Assembly (NCBI GenBank): GCA_016191525.1
Contig: JACPOK010000037.1
Location: 248,001 to 312,000 of the forward strand
DNA: 64,000 bases
Reading direction: 5' to 3'
From: Burkholderiales bacterium
GTDB taxonomy: Bacteria; Pseudomonadota; Gammaproteobacteria; Burkholderiales; Burkholderiaceae_C
Part shown: positions 9,966 through 19,069 of the stretch, piece after piece
How the letters are laid out: each line of letters begins with the position of its first letter
Numbering within the stretch: the stretch's first letter is position 1
Notes under the pieces: generated by a model
Told to the model about the DNA's origin: nothing
The model's database searches: none
Seen by the model: only the letters and a program-made list of their open reading frames with translations
Translations under genes and position numbers: made by a program

Positions 9966-10379
9966 TCAATGGCTGGCGCAGGCGTGGCCGCCCTTTTGGG
10001 GCATCGGCGCGTCGCGCCCGACGCCGGCCGCAGCCAGCCGCTTCTCGTAGTCGGCCCAAAGCTGGTCCTGCTGCGAGCCGAGGAAATACAGGTAGTCCCA
10101 GGAAAAGATGCCGGTGTCGTGCCCGTCCGAAAACCCGGGTTGCACGGCGTAGTTGCCCACCGGCTGCAGTGACGTCAGCTCGACCTCACGCTTGCCCGTC
10201 TGCAGCACTTCCTGGCCCGGGCCGTGGCCCTGCACCTCGGCCGACGGCGAGTAGATACGCATAAGCTCGAAGGGGATACGAAAGCGCGCGCCGTCGGAAA
10301 ACGCCACTTCCAGCACCCGCGACTGGCCGTGCACGGTGATATCGGTGGGGGTGGGCGCACCCGCCTGGAGACCAGCCAT
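9966..10379 (-). CDS. DUF971 domain protein
   Basis: A 137-residue protein with the DUF971 (gamma-butyrobetaine hydroxylase N-terminal-like) fold: ITVHGQSRVLEVAFSDG, then FRIPFELMRIYSPSAEVQG and VGNYAVQPGFSDGHDTGIF. The C-terminal tail contains a Cys-His cluster (GGHACASH). In eukaryotic dioxygenases the related domain binds zinc; bacterial stand-alone forms are of unknown function. Relatives often lie beside ubiE in betaproteobacteria, as here, which suggests but does not show a link to quinone metabolism. Confidence 0.82.
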   Translation of the reverse strand: MAGLQAGAPTPTDITVHGQSRVLEVAFSDGARFRIPFELMRIYSPSAEVQGHGPGQEVLQTGKREVELTSLQPVGNYAVQPGFSDGHDTGIFSWDYLYFLGSQQDQLWADYEKRLAAAGVGRDAPMPQKGGHACASH

Positions 10380-10395
10380 CGGCTTCGGGCCCCGC

Positions 10396-12015
10396 TCAGA
10401 AGCGCACGGACAGGTTCACGTAGAACCTGTCCTCGCCCTTTTGCGGGGGATTGAAGGACAGCGGCACGCGGCTGCCGGTCAGGAGGCGGCCGTAATCGAT
10501 GGACAGGGCGAACGGCCCGTTGCCATAGCGCAGGCCCAGGCCGGCGCCGACCAGGTGATCGGCAGAAGGCTTGTTGGTGGCGTTGGGGCTGTTGTTGCCC
10601 AGCCAGCCGGCGTCCAGGAAGGCCAGCAGGCGAAAGCCCTCGAACAGTTCGGGCGTGGTGACCTCGAAGGTACCAACCAGGCCCTTGTCGCCGGAGATCG
10701 GGCGCTCAATCGCGGTGCCGCGCACCGAGCCGGTCCCGCCCAGGCCGAACTGCTCTCCGGAGAGCAGTACGTCGGGGCTGTACTGGAACTGGCCGCGCAC
10801 GCTCCACAGCCATTTCTCCATGAACGGCGCCGAATAGGAGGCGCTGCCGCGCAGTATCTTGAAGCGGGTGGTGGTGATGCGGGGGTCTTCCGTCTGCCAA
10901 GATGCCAGGTCGTTGCCCTTGCCACTGCTGGTGTTGAACGCGAAGTCCGTGCTGTAGCCCCAGACCGAGGTATCGCTCTCCGTGCGCGCCGAGTAGCCGA
11001 TGCTGACGGGGCGGCTGCGCCGGTCCGCCGTGCCGGCGACCTGCTGGTCGTTGATCTTGGAGGCGTTGAACACCTTGTCGTCGATGCCGACCGTCACGTA
11101 GCTGCGGCGCCCGCCCTCCGGCGGCAGGTAGATGGTGTAGTTGACGCCCATCGTATGGCCCGCGCCGGTACTGGTGAAGGTGCCGAAATTGCCGACCACG
11201 TCGGAACGCGTATAGCTGCCGCCGATCACGCCGCCCAGTTCGTAAAGCGGCACCTTGTATTGCAGGCCCAGCTGCTTGACGTCGCTGGTGCGTTGCAGGG
11301 AGGTGGTGTAGGCGCCCACGAACTGGTGGTCGCGGTTGAACAGGTTGGTGTGCCCGCCTGTCAGGGTGAAGCGGTCGCGGCCCGACGATTCGGAGCCGCC
11401 GTTGGACAGGCTGGCACCGAAAGTCCAGGGCCGGCTTTCCTTGACGGTGACGGTGGCCTCGATCTTGTCGGGCTCCTCCGCTTCCTTGATTCCCAGCTGG
11501 ATCTGCTTGTTGGGGTTCTCGTTGGCGATCGCCGTCTGAACGGCCAGCTTCTTGAAGTTGGGCGTGTGGTCCTGCCGCAGTTCGGGCAGCGAGCGGCGCA
11601 CGTTGGCCTCGTCGTAGATGGCGAGGCCTTCGAAGGTTACGCGGCTGATGGTGAACTTGACGATGTTCAGGGTGACGGTATCGCCCACTTCCTGGGGTGG
11701 CAGCGCCACGCGGTGCAGGCCATAGCCGCGTTCACGCAGGGCCGTCTCGAGCGCAGCGGTGGCCTTTTGCAGCGTATCCATGGTGGCATCCGCCCGCAGG
11801 AACGGCGCCAGGATGCGCGAGGTGTCGCCATCGCCGAGCGGGTTGTCGCCCGTGACGGTGAAACCCTTGATGGCGAAAACAGCGGCGGCGGCGGGCGCGG
11901 GCATTGCCGGAAGGGGAGCCTGCGCCCGCGCACCACCCCAGCCGACCAAGACTGCGAGCACGAGCAAGGCTACAGGGCTGCGACCAGCGCATGGCGCACA
12001 AAAGCCTTTGACCAT
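10396..12015 (-). CDS. ShlB/FhaC/HecB-type two-partner secretion outer-membrane transporter (TpsB)
   Basis: A 539-residue protein with a signal peptide (VALLVLAVLVGWGGARA), a POTRA segment at about residues 48-125 (FAIKGFTVTGDNPLGDG), a second POTRA-like segment, and a C-terminal 16-strand barrel ending in FYVNLSVRF with a terminal Phe as expected for BamA-dependent insertion. TpsB proteins export large TpsA adhesins or haemolysins. No TpsA gene lies next to it; the upstream neighbour is a FecR-domain protein 79 bp away in the same direction, probably co-transcribed. A role in exporting that protein or a distant partner is possible. Confidence 0.85.
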   Translation of the reverse strand: MVKGFCAPCAGRSPVALLVLAVLVGWGGARAQAPLPAMPAPAAAAVFAIKGFTVTGDNPLGDGDTSRILAPFLRADATMDTLQKATAALETALRERGYGLHRVALPPQEVGDTVTLNIVKFTISRVTFEGLAIYDEANVRRSLPELRQDHTPNFKKLAVQTAIANENPNKQIQLGIKEAEEPDKIEATVTVKESRPWTFGASLSNGGSESSGRDRFTLTGGHTNLFNRDHQFVGAYTTSLQRTSDVKQLGLQYKVPLYELGGVIGGSYTRSDVVGNFGTFTSTGAGHTMGVNYTIYLPPEGGRRSYVTVGIDDKVFNASKINDQQVAGTADRRSRPVSIGYSARTESDTSVWGYSTDFAFNTSSGKGNDLASWQTEDPRITTTRFKILRGSASYSAPFMEKWLWSVRGQFQYSPDVLLSGEQFGLGGTGSVRGTAIERPISGDKGLVGTFEVTTPELFEGFRLLAFLDAGWLGNNSPNATNKPSADHLVGAGLGLRYGNGPFALSIDYGRLLTGSRVPLSFNPPQKGEDRFYVNLSVRF

Positions 12016-12094
12016 ATTTCCTCTCGCCCTCTTGTTGTCACCTACTGAGCGCTAATTGTCTCATCCGGGCGACGTTCCTGTCACCCCTGGCGAA

Positions 12095-13435
12095 CTAGGT
12101 ACAGGTGCCGCCGATGATCTTCCTGATATCGACCAGCCCTTTATCCTTGTCACCTGGCTTGGGTATCCGGTCGAAAGTGAAGAACTTTGGCTCGAACGTG
12201 GGCCGGAACGTGTCGCCGCTGTTGTTTACACCGCCTGTCTCACCCTTGCCGAGCTGCAGTTTTTCCTTGGCGGTCAGCAATTCGATATGCCCATCACGGA
12301 CTACCACGAACAGGCCCTCAGATTCCTCGGACCCGGTGTTGTTGCCAAACAACTTCGGGTCGATGGGCGGGTCGGTGTCAGGCCGCCGACCCTCCATAAC
12401 CGGCGGAACCGTCACGGCTTGGATTCCGGTCGGGGTGATCAGCAGCCCCTGGCCGGCCTGAAGCAGTTGCAAGGCGGTCTGGTTAGTGCCTTGGACCGTC
12501 CAGGCGCCAAGCCAGGAAAACACTGTCAGGCCCGCAGTGGCGGGATTGAACACAAGGTCAGCGCCGGAGCCGCGAACACCGATCGTTGCCGTGGCCGTGC
12601 TGAAGCCGACGTTGCGGTTGTTGGCCTTGGCGATCAGGCCCGTGAGGGCTCGAACCGAGCCCCGGAGAAGGGACACGAGAAAGCGACCTTCGCCTGCATT
12701 TTTGTCGTCAAAAATGAAGTTGTCCACGCGGAACTGGGTGGTGGAACCCAAGGTGATGCGCGTGTCGTCCCGAAACGCGAGCACGGCCTGGGTGCCGCTG
12801 CCGGTTTCGACCATGTCGCCCGGATAAATGCTGCCGCCCTCGACCAGCCTTCGGCGCTGGCCCGCGCCATCCACGGCGTTGACCACCCCTTGGGAGGAAA
12901 CCACCTTGGCACTGGCTTGCACCGTGTTCGGCCGGGCGGCTGCCGAGATCTGGGACGATTCAGTCTTGCAGTCGCTCGAACAGATGCGGGCATCGAAATC
13001 CGTGCCGCGTATGCCGATGGTAGCGGTGTTGGTCTGTACGCGGGCAGCGTTGGGCGAGCTTTTTGAGATCAGGCCGGTGACGGCGCGAAAACCGCCACGC
13101 ACCAACTGCATCAACATGGTGTTGTCGGACGCGTTTTCCTTGAACTGGTATTGCTGGATCACCAGCTCGGAGTTCGGCCGCACGGTCATGCGGGTTCCGT
13201 CTTCAAGCTTGATGACGGCCAGGCCGCCCTCGGAGGTAGTGAGCCGGTCACCTTCCCGCAGGGGCATGCCCTTGCCAAGAGTGCGCGGTAGTTGGCCCGG
13301 TGTCTGGGCAAAGCCCACGCCGCGTGAGAACTCCACCTCCCCGGCCGATTGGGCGATGGCCCCGGCCGATGCAAGCAGCGCACCAATACCCAAGGCCACA
13401 GGCGCCAGCCGTTGGAGACGAAATTGTCGGACCAT
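12095..13435 (-). CDS. Secreted protein with two FecR domains
   Basis: A 446-residue protein with a signal peptide (LAPVALGIGALLASAGAIAQ). Two successive FecR domains are visible. The first runs from about 35 to 150 (LREGDRLTTSEGGLAVIKL ... TATIGIRGTDFDARIC). The second runs from about 180 to 300 (YPGDMVETGSGTQAVLAF ... TATIGVRGSGADLVF). The repeated ATIGIRG / ATIGVRG pairs suggest internal duplication. There is no anti-sigma N-terminal domain and no transmembrane anchor beyond the signal peptide, so it is not a classical FecR regulator. A strong SD (GGAGG, 10 bases before the start) precedes it. It is probably transcribed with the TpsB gene downstream. Function unknown. Confidence 0.8.
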   Translation of the reverse strand: MVRQFRLQRLAPVALGIGALLASAGAIAQSAGEVEFSRGVGFAQTPGQLPRTLGKGMPLREGDRLTTSEGGLAVIKLEDGTRMTVRPNSELVIQQYQFKENASDNTMLMQLVRGGFRAVTGLISKSSPNAARVQTNTATIGIRGTDFDARICSSDCKTESSQISAAARPNTVQASAKVVSSQGVVNAVDGAGQRRRLVEGGSIYPGDMVETGSGTQAVLAFRDDTRITLGSTTQFRVDNFIFDDKNAGEGRFLVSLLRGSVRALTGLIAKANNRNVGFSTATATIGVRGSGADLVFNPATAGLTVFSWLGAWTVQGTNQTALQLLQAGQGLLITPTGIQAVTVPPVMEGRRPDTDPPIDPKLFGNNTGSEESEGLFVVVRDGHIELLTAKEKLQLGKGETGGVNNSGDTFRPTFEPKFFTFDRIPKPGDKDKGLVDIRKIIGGTCT

Positions 13436-13486
13436 GGTTGCTTACCTCCGGAAACCAGTCTTGCGCTAAGCCGTTGAACTGTATGA

Positions 13487-13514
13487 GTTATACACGGCCG
13501 GGACCAAAGCCCAA
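13487..13514 (-). promoter_or_regulatory. Predicted promoter of the FecR-TpsB operon
   Basis: Read on the minus strand, a -35-like TTGGGC (13514-13509) and a -10-like TATAAC (13492-13487) are separated by 16 bp, about 50 bp upstream of the FecR gene start. Just upstream lie two direct copies of ACAGTGA (13514-13520 and 13529-13535 on the plus strand), starts 15 bp apart, which could be an activator site. Prediction by eye only. Confidence 0.45.
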
Positions 13515-13594
13515 CAGTGAAACCGTGGACAGTGAGCACCATCTACGTGCGAATTTCACACTAACGAGCAATTTTCGGACCGCCAGCACGGCAG

Positions 13595-16500
13595 CTAGAC
13601 CAACACCCGCTCAATCCCGCCGGTGTTCGCCGCGGCCACGTACTCCGGCATCCAGTTCTCGCCCAGAATCTTGTTGGCCATTTCCACCACGATGTAGTCG
13701 GCCTCCAGCAGGCCGTTCTGCAGGTCATTGCCGTAACGGGACAGGCCCTGAAGGCAGCTGGGGCAGCTGGTGAGGATCTTGATGTCGTCCTTCTGGCCGA
13801 CCGCGCCGGAAGCCCGCAGCACCGCCTCGTCCTTCTTCAGCTCTTCTTCCTTGCGGAAGCGCACCTGGGTGGCGATGTCCGGCCGCGTCACGCCCAGCGT
13901 GCCCGACTCGCCGCAGCAGCGCTCCGATTTGCGGATGTTGTCGCCCATCAGCGCCTTCACCGTCTTCATCGGGTCCTGCAGCTTCATGGGGGAGTGGCAG
14001 GGGTCGTGGAACAGGTAGCCGCCCGCGCCCTGCAGCGTGATGCCCTTTTCCAGCAGGTATTCGTGGATGTCGATGATGCGGCAGCCGGGGAATATCTTGT
14101 CGAACTCATAGCCCTGCAGCTGGTCGTAGCAGGTGCCGCAGGAAACCACCACGGTCTTGATGTCCAGGTAGTTCAGCGTGTTCGCCACGCGGTGGAACAG
14201 CACCCGGTTGTCGGTGATGATTTTTTCGGCCTTGTCGAACTGGCCCGACCCTTTCTGCGGATAGCCGCAGCAGAGGTAACCCGGCGGCAGCACGGTCTGC
14301 ACCCCGGCGTGCCAGAGCATGGCCTGCGTGGCCAGCCCCACCTGGGAGAACAATCGCTCGGACCCGCAGCCGGGAAAGTAGAACACCGCCTCGGTTTCCG
14401 AAGTAGTGGCCTTCGGGTTGCGGATGATGGGGACGTAGTCCTTGTCCTCGATGTCCAGCAGCGCCCGCGCCGTCTTTTTGGGCAGGCCGCCCGGCAGCTT
14501 CTTGTTGATGAAGTGGATGACCTGCTCCTTCACCGGCGCCCGCTCATGGGTGGACGGGGGGCTGGCCGTCTGCCTGCGCGCCAGCCCGCGCATCAGGTCA
14601 TTGGCCAGGCGCTGCACCTTGAAGCCCACGTCCACCATGGCGGTGCGCATGAACTTGATGGTTTCGGGGCTGGTGGCGTTGAGCATCAGCATGGCCGCGA
14701 AATTGCCGGGCCGGAAGCTCTTCTTGCCCATCTTGCGCAGCAGGTTGCGCATGTTCATCGACACGTCGCCGAAGTCGATCTTCACCGGGCAGGGCGACTC
14801 GCATTTGTGACACACCGTGCAGTGGTCGGCCACGTCCTCGAATTCTTCCCAGTGCTTGATTGAGACGCCGCGGCGGGTCTGCTCCTCGTACAGGAATGCC
14901 TCCACCAGCAGCGAAGTCGCCAGGATCTTGTTGCGCGGCGAATAGAGCAGGTTGGCGCGCGGCACATGGGTGGCGCACACCGGCTTGCACTTGCCGCAGC
15001 GCAGGCAGTCCTTGATGCTTTCGGAGATGGCGCCGATGTCCGACTGCTGCATGATCAGCGATTCATGCCCCATCAGCCCGAAGCTGGGCGTGTAGGCATT
15101 GGTCAGGTCTGCATAGACCGAGGTGTCCGAATCGGCCTGCGCGTGGCGCAGCAGCTTGCCCTTGTTGAAGCGGCCTTCGGGATCGACCTTCTGCTTGTAG
15201 TCGGCAAAGGGCTTGAGCTCCTCGTCAGTCAGGAACTCCAGCTTGGTGATGCCGATGCCGTGCTCGCCGGAGATCACGCCGTTGAGCGAGCGCGCCAGGA
15301 TCATGATGCGCTTTACGGCCTCGTGCGCCGCCTGCAGCATCTCGTAGTCGTCGCTGTTGACCGGGATGTTGGTGTGCACGTTGCCGTCGCCGGCATGCAT
15401 GTGCAGCGCCACCCAGACGCGGCCCTTGAGCACGCGCTTGTGGATGGCGTTGCACTCCGCCAGGATGCCCGCGAATGCGTCGCCGGAGAAAATAGTCTGC
15501 AGCGGAGCGCGGATCTGGGCCTTCCAGCTGGCGCGCAGCGAGTGGTCCTGAAGCTGGGGGAACAGCGCTTCCACGTTGTCCAGCCAGCCCTGCCAGATGG
15601 CGCGGACCTCGCGCACCAGGCCCAGCGCCTGGCCGACACGGTCTTCCAGCAGCTCGGCCGACGGGATCTCGCTGGCGTCGTCGTGCCGGCCCAGCGGCAG
15701 GTTGCCGCGGCTGAAGAACGCCTCCAGCGCATCAGCCAGCTTGATCTTGTTGCGCAGCGACAGCTCGATGTTGATGCGTTCGATGCCGTCGGTGTACTCG
15801 GCCATGCGCGGCAGCGGGATGACCACGTCCTCGTTGATCTTGAAGGCGTTGGTGTGCTTGCTGATGGCCGCCGTGCGCTTGCGGTCGAGCCAGAATTTCT
15901 TGCGCGCCTCGGGGCTGATGGCGATGAAGCCCTCGCCGCTGCGCGAATTGGCGATGCGCACCACTTCCGAAGTAACGCGAGCCACGTCGTCCGCGTTGTC
16001 GCCCGCGATGTCGCCCACCAGCACCATCTTCGGCAACACCGCGCGCTTGGACTTCGTGGTGTACCCGACAGCCTTGAGGTAACGGTCGTCCAGGTGCTCC
16101 AGCCCGGCCAGCAGCACGCCGCAGCGCAGCTGCTCGGCAAACATGAAGTCCTTGATTTCCACAATGCTGGGCACCGCGTCCTTGGCATTGCCGAAGAACT
16201 CCATGCACACCGTGCGGGTGTGCGCCGGCATGCGGTGCACCACCCACCGGCCGCTTGTGATCAGGCCGTCGCAGCCCTCTTTCTGGATGCCCGGCAGGCC
16301 GGAGAGGAACTTGTCCGTCACATCCTTGCCCAAGCCCTCCTTGCGGAAGGTATGGCCCGGGATGTCCAGCCGCTCGGTGCGCACGTGGGTCTTGCCGTCG
16401 GCCTCGAAATATTTCAGCTCGAAGCTGGCCGTGGGCGCGTCGTGGATCTTGCCCAGGTTGTGGTCCAGCCGCGTGACTTCCAGCCACTGGGCCTGCGGCG

Positions 16501-17470
16501 TCACCATGCGCCACGACACCAGGTTGTCCAGCGCCGTGCCCCAGAGCACGGCCTTCTTGCCGCCGGCGTTCATGGCGATGTTGCCGCCGATGCACGAAGC
16601 CTCGGCCGAGGTCGGGTCCACCGCGAAAACGAAGCCTGCCCGCTCGGCCGCATCGGCCACGCGCTGGGTCACCACGCCGGCTTCCGTCCACACCGTGGGC
16701 ACCGGCTTGTCGTGGCCGGGGATGGTGGTCATTTCCACCTCGGTCATGGCTTCGAGCTTTTCGGTGTTGATCACCGCACTCTTCCACGACAGCGGGATCG
16801 CGCCGCCGGTGTAGCCGGTGCCGCCGCCGCGCGGAATGATCGTCAGGCCCAGCTCGATGCAGCCCTTCACCAGCCCGGCCATCTCGGCCTCGGTGTCGGG
16901 CGTGAGCACCACGAAAGGGTATTCCACGCGCCAGTCGGTTGCGTCCGTCACGTGCGAGACGCGCGACAGGCCGTCGAACTTGATGTTGTCCTTCGCCGTC
17001 AGCCGGCCCAGCACCTTCTGTGTCTGGCGGCGCAGGCCGGCTGCCTCCATGAAGCTGTCGTCGAAAGCAATGATGGCGCGGCCCGCGCCGGCCAGCAGTT
17101 CGCCGACGAAGGCATCACGCTCGGGGTCCTGCTTCGGCGTGCGGCGCTTGCCGACTTCGGCAAGCCGGTGGTGCAGTGCCTCCACCAGCTGGCGGCGGCG
17201 CCTGGGGTTGTCCAGCAGGTCGTCCTGCAGGTAGGGGTTGCGCTGCACGACCCAGATGTCGCCCAGCACCTCGTAAAGCATGCGGGCCGAGCGGCCGGTG
17301 TGGCGCTCGCCGCGCAGTGTCAGCAGCAGCTCCCACGCTCGCGTGCCCAGCAGCCGGATCACGATTTCGCGGTCCGAGAACGAGGTGTAGTTGTAGGGAA
17401 TCTCACGCAGGCGGGGCGCGTCGCCATCGACCGCTGCCATGAGGTTATCGAGCGTGGTGGGTGCGTTCAT
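13595..17470 (-). CDS. Large FAD-linked oxidase / Fe-S oxidoreductase fusion (DUF3683, GlcD-like and GlpC-like domains)
   Basis: A 1291-residue multidomain protein. An N-terminal DUF3683 region (about 1-180) precedes a FAD-binding PCMH domain with [19 protein letters not shown] at about 210-230, then the FAD-linked oxidase C-terminal domain ([14 protein letters not shown] at about 690). Two 4Fe-4S ligand sets follow, [11 protein letters not shown] (about 820) and [12 protein letters not shown] (about 885). Two cysteine-rich CCG domains close the protein, [10 protein letters not shown] (about 1065) and [10 protein letters not shown] (about 1185). This joins GlcD-like and GlcF/GlpC-like modules in one chain, the plan of D-lactate, glycolate or 2-hydroxyglutarate dehydrogenases feeding electrons to the quinone pool. 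Substrate not determinable. It is transcribed alone, divergent from ugpB. Confidence 0.88.
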   Translation of the reverse strand: MNAPTTLDNLMAAVDGDAPRLREIPYNYTSFSDREIVIRLLGTRAWELLLTLRGERHTGRSARMLYEVLGDIWVVQRNPYLQDDLLDNPRRRRQLVEALHHRLAEVGKRRTPKQDPERDAFVGELLAGAGRAIIAFDDSFMEAAGLRRQTQKVLGRLTAKDNIKFDGLSRVSHVTDATDWRVEYPFVVLTPDTEAEMAGLVKGCIELGLTIIPRGGGTGYTGGAIPLSWKSAVINTEKLEAMTEVEMTTIPGHDKPVPTVWTEAGVVTQRVADAAERAGFVFAVDPTSAEASCIGGNIAMNAGGKKAVLWGTALDNLVSWRMVTPQAQWLEVTRLDHNLGKIHDAPTASFELKYFEADGKTHVRTERLDIPGHTFRKEGLGKDVTDKFLSGLPGIQKEGCDGLITSGRWVVHRMPAHTRTVCMEFFGNAKDAVPSIVEIKDFMFAEQLRCGVLLAGLEHLDDRYLKAVGYTTKSKRAVLPKMVLVGDIAGDNADDVARVTSEVVRIANSRSGEGFIAISPEARKKFWLDRKRTAAISKHTNAFKINEDVVIPLPRMAEYTDGIERINIELSLRNKIKLADALEAFFSRGNLPLGRHDDASEIPSAELLEDRVGQALGLVREVRAIWQGWLDNVEALFPQLQDHSLRASWKAQIRAPLQTIFSGDAFAGILAECNAIHKRVLKGRVWVALHMHAGDGNVHTNIPVNSDDYEMLQAAHEAVKRIMILARSLNGVISGEHGIGITKLEFLTDEELKPFADYKQKVDPEGRFNKGKLLRHAQADSDTSVYADLTNAYTPSFGLMGHESLIMQQSDIGAISESIKDCLRCGKCKPVCATHVPRANLLYSPRNKILATSLLVEAFLYEEQTRRGVSIKHWEEFEDVADHCTVCHKCESPCPVKIDFGDVSMNMRNLLRKMGKKSFRPGNFAAMLMLNATSPETIKFMRTAMVDVGFKVQRLANDLMRGLARRQTASPPSTHERAPVKEQVIHFINKKLPGGLPKKTARALLDIEDKDYVPIIRNPKATTSETEAVFYFPGCGSERLFSQVGLATQAMLWHAGVQTVLPPGYLCCGYPQKGSGQFDKAEKIITDNRVLFHRVANTLNYLDIKTVVVSCGTCYDQLQGYEFDKIFPGCRIIDIHEYLLEKGITLQGAGGYLFHDPCHSPMKLQDPMKTVKALMGDNIRKSERCCGESGTLGVTRPDIATQVRFRKEEELKKDEAVLRASGAVGQKDDIKILTSCPSCLQGLSRYGNDLQNGLLEADYIVVEMANKILGENWMPEYVAAANTGGIERVLV

Positions 17471-17587
17471 CAGTCTTCGGAAGGTCAGCCAAAGGAATAC
17501 AAACGCGGCTGAAGGACGATGTTACCGCAGTGCAGCATGGGCCGTGGCCCCAGCGAGCCAAGGCCCCATGCCTCATGGAAACCCCGC

Positions 17588-17616
17588 TTGTGAACCGACT
17601 GCGCGGTCGGTTAAAT
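17588..17616 (+). promoter_or_regulatory. Predicted ugp promoter with operator-like palindrome between -35 and -10
   Basis: TTGTGA (17588-17593) and TTAAAT (17611-17616) are spaced 17 bp and could be a sigma-70 promoter for ugpB. The spacer holds a perfect 7-bp inverted repeat, AACCGAC and GTCGGTT (17593-17599 and 17606-17612), six bases apart. That form and position are typical of operators for TetR-type repressors. It could also serve the divergent oxidoreductase gene. Not tested. Confidence 0.4.
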
Positions 17617-17619
17617 CGC

Positions 17620-17640
17620 CTGTCACAAAATCCTTGTAAT
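17620..17640 (+). promoter_or_regulatory. Possible PhoB box upstream of ugpB
   Basis: CTGTCAC at 17620-17626 is one base from the PhoB half-site CTGTCAT. It is followed by an A-rich spacer and CTTGTAAT, which matches a second half-site only if one base is skipped. PhoB activates ugp operons in enterobacteria, so the site is expected here, but the second half is poor. Confidence 0.3.
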
Positions 17641-17666
17641 CTGAAGCAGGCAATCCAGGAGATTTC

Positions 17667-18968
17667 ATGAAACTGCAACTTACTGCCGCGGCCCTCGCCG
17701 TGGCTTTCGCCCTTCCGGCCCAGGCCCAGACCGAGGTCCAGTGGTGGCATTCCATGGGCGGCGCGCTCGGTGAATGGGTCAATGACCTGGCCAAGGACTT
17801 CAACGCCAGCCAGAAGGACTACAAGATCGTGCCGACCTTCAAGGGCAGCTACGACGAGTCGATGACCGCCGCCATCGCCGCCTTCCGCGCCGGCAATGCG
17901 CCGCACATCCTGCAGGTGTTCGAAGTGGGCACCGCCACCATGATGGCCTCCAAGGGCGCCATCGTGCCGGTCGCCGAAGTGATGAAAAAGGCCGGCGTGA
18001 GCTTCGATGCGAACGCCTACGTGCCCGCCGTCTCCGGCTACTACACAGCCCCCAACGGCCAGATGCTGAGCTTCCCGTTCAACAGCTCCACGCCGGTGTT
18101 CCACTACAACAAGGACGCCTTCAAGGCCGCGGGGCTCGATCCCGAAAAGCCGCCGACGACCTGGCCTGAAGTGGCCCTGGCCGCCGCCAAGCTGAAGGCC
18201 TCCGGCCACAAGTGCCCCTTCACCACCAGCTGGATCAGCTGGACGCAGCTGGAATCGTTCTCGGCCTGGCACAACGTGCTGTACGCCACCAAGAACAACG
18301 GCTTCGGCGGGCTGGACACACGCCTGGCATTCAACACCCCGCTGCACGTGCGCCACATCGAGAACCTGGCCAACATGGCCAAGAGCGGCCTGTTCATCTA
18401 CAAGGGCCGCAACAACGCGGCTGACGCCACCTTCGTGTCCGGCGAGTGCGCGATGGCCACCGGCTCCTCGGCCCTGTACGGCAGCGTGGTGCGCAACGGC
18501 AAGTTCGGCTACGGCATCGGCGCCCTGCCCTACTACCCCGACGTTCCGGGCGCACCGCAGAACACCGTGATCGGCGGCGCCAGCCTGTGGGTGATGTCCG
18601 GCAAGAAGCCCGACGAGTACAAGGGCGTCGCCCAGTTCTTCAACTACCTGTCCAAGCCTGATGTAGCCGCGGCCAGCCACCAGCGCACCGGGTACCTGCC
18701 CGTGACCAAGGCCTCTTTCGAGATGACTGACAAGTCAGGCTTCTACAAGAAGAACGCCGGCACCGATGTCTCCGTGACCCAGATGATCCGCAAGACCACC
18801 GACAAGTCGCGCGGCGTGCGCCTGGGCAACTTCGTGCAGATCCGCACCATCATCGACGAGGAACTGGAAGGCGTGTGGAGCGGCAAGAAGGCCCCCAAGG
18901 AAGCGCTGGACCTGGCGGTGAAGCGCGGCAACGAACAGCTCGAGCGGTTCGAGAAGGCCAACAAGTAA
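17667..18968 (+). CDS. ugpB: sn-Glycerol-3-phosphate ABC transporter, substrate-binding protein
   Basis: A 433-residue periplasmic binding protein of the UgpB/MalE type. The signal peptide (LQLTAAALAVAFALPAQAQ) is followed by TEVQWWHSMGGALGEWVN, the typical UgpB opening, and later TSWISWTQLESFSAWHNV. The start is fixed by CAGGAG 8-10 bases upstream. It captures glycerol-3-phosphate or glycerophosphodiesters and hands them to UgpAE. It leads ugpB-A-E-C-Q. A perfect hairpin begins three bases after its stop codon, and a dispersed repeat follows, so the distal genes may be expressed less than ugpB. Confidence 0.93.
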   Translation: MKLQLTAAALAVAFALPAQAQTEVQWWHSMGGALGEWVNDLAKDFNASQKDYKIVPTFKGSYDESMTAAIAAFRAGNAPHILQVFEVGTATMMASKGAIVPVAEVMKKAGVSFDANAYVPAVSGYYTAPNGQMLSFPFNSSTPVFHYNKDAFKAAGLDPEKPPTTWPEVALAAAKLKASGHKCPFTTSWISWTQLESFSAWHNVLYATKNNGFGGLDTRLAFNTPLHVRHIENLANMAKSGLFIYKGRNNAADATFVSGECAMATGSSALYGSVVRNGKFGYGIGALPYYPDVPGAPQNTVIGGASLWVMSGKKPDEYKGVAQFFNYLSKPDVAAASHQRTGYLPVTKASFEMTDKSGFYKKNAGTDVSVTQMIRKTTDKSRGVRLGNFVQIRTIIDEELEGVWSGKKAPKEALDLAVKRGNEQLERFEKANK

Positions 18969-18971
18969 ACT

Positions 18972-18990
18972 GCGGTCCGGGCGGGACCGC
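18972..18990 (+). other. Intercistronic hairpin after ugpB
   Basis: GCGGTCC (18972-18978) and GGACCGC (18984-18990) form a perfect 7-bp stem with a 5-base loop, starting three bases after the ugpB stop. There is no following T-run, so it is more likely an mRNA 3'-end stabiliser or attenuator than an intrinsic terminator. Confidence 0.55.
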
Positions 18991-19010
18991 GCGCGGCTCC
19001 GTACAGAGAG

Positions 19011-19064
19011 AAAAAGGCCTGCAGCGCGCTTCCAGCGTGCTCAGGCCGCTATCATTTTTATAGC
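19011..19064 (+). repeat. Dispersed palindromic repeat, copy A (ugpB-ugpA gap)
   Basis: Copy A of the window's repeat family: A-run, GGCCTGCAGCGCGC, a short variable stretch, GTGC, then GCTAT-N7-ATAGC (19048-19052 and 19060-19064). It ends five bases before the ugpA start codon and occupies the position where its ribosome binding site should be. The four other copies are at 40351, 45169, 53703 and 62003. Confidence 0.75.
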
Positions 19065-19069
19065 GACCA

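Noticed and set aside
14966-17512. An 848-codon plus-strand open frame opposite the large oxidoreductase
   Set aside because: Antisense shadow of a well-supported gene; composition and lack of motifs argue against coding.
17445-18680. Minus-strand frame opposite ugpB
   Set aside because: ugpB has a signal peptide, SD and family motifs; the opposite frame has none.
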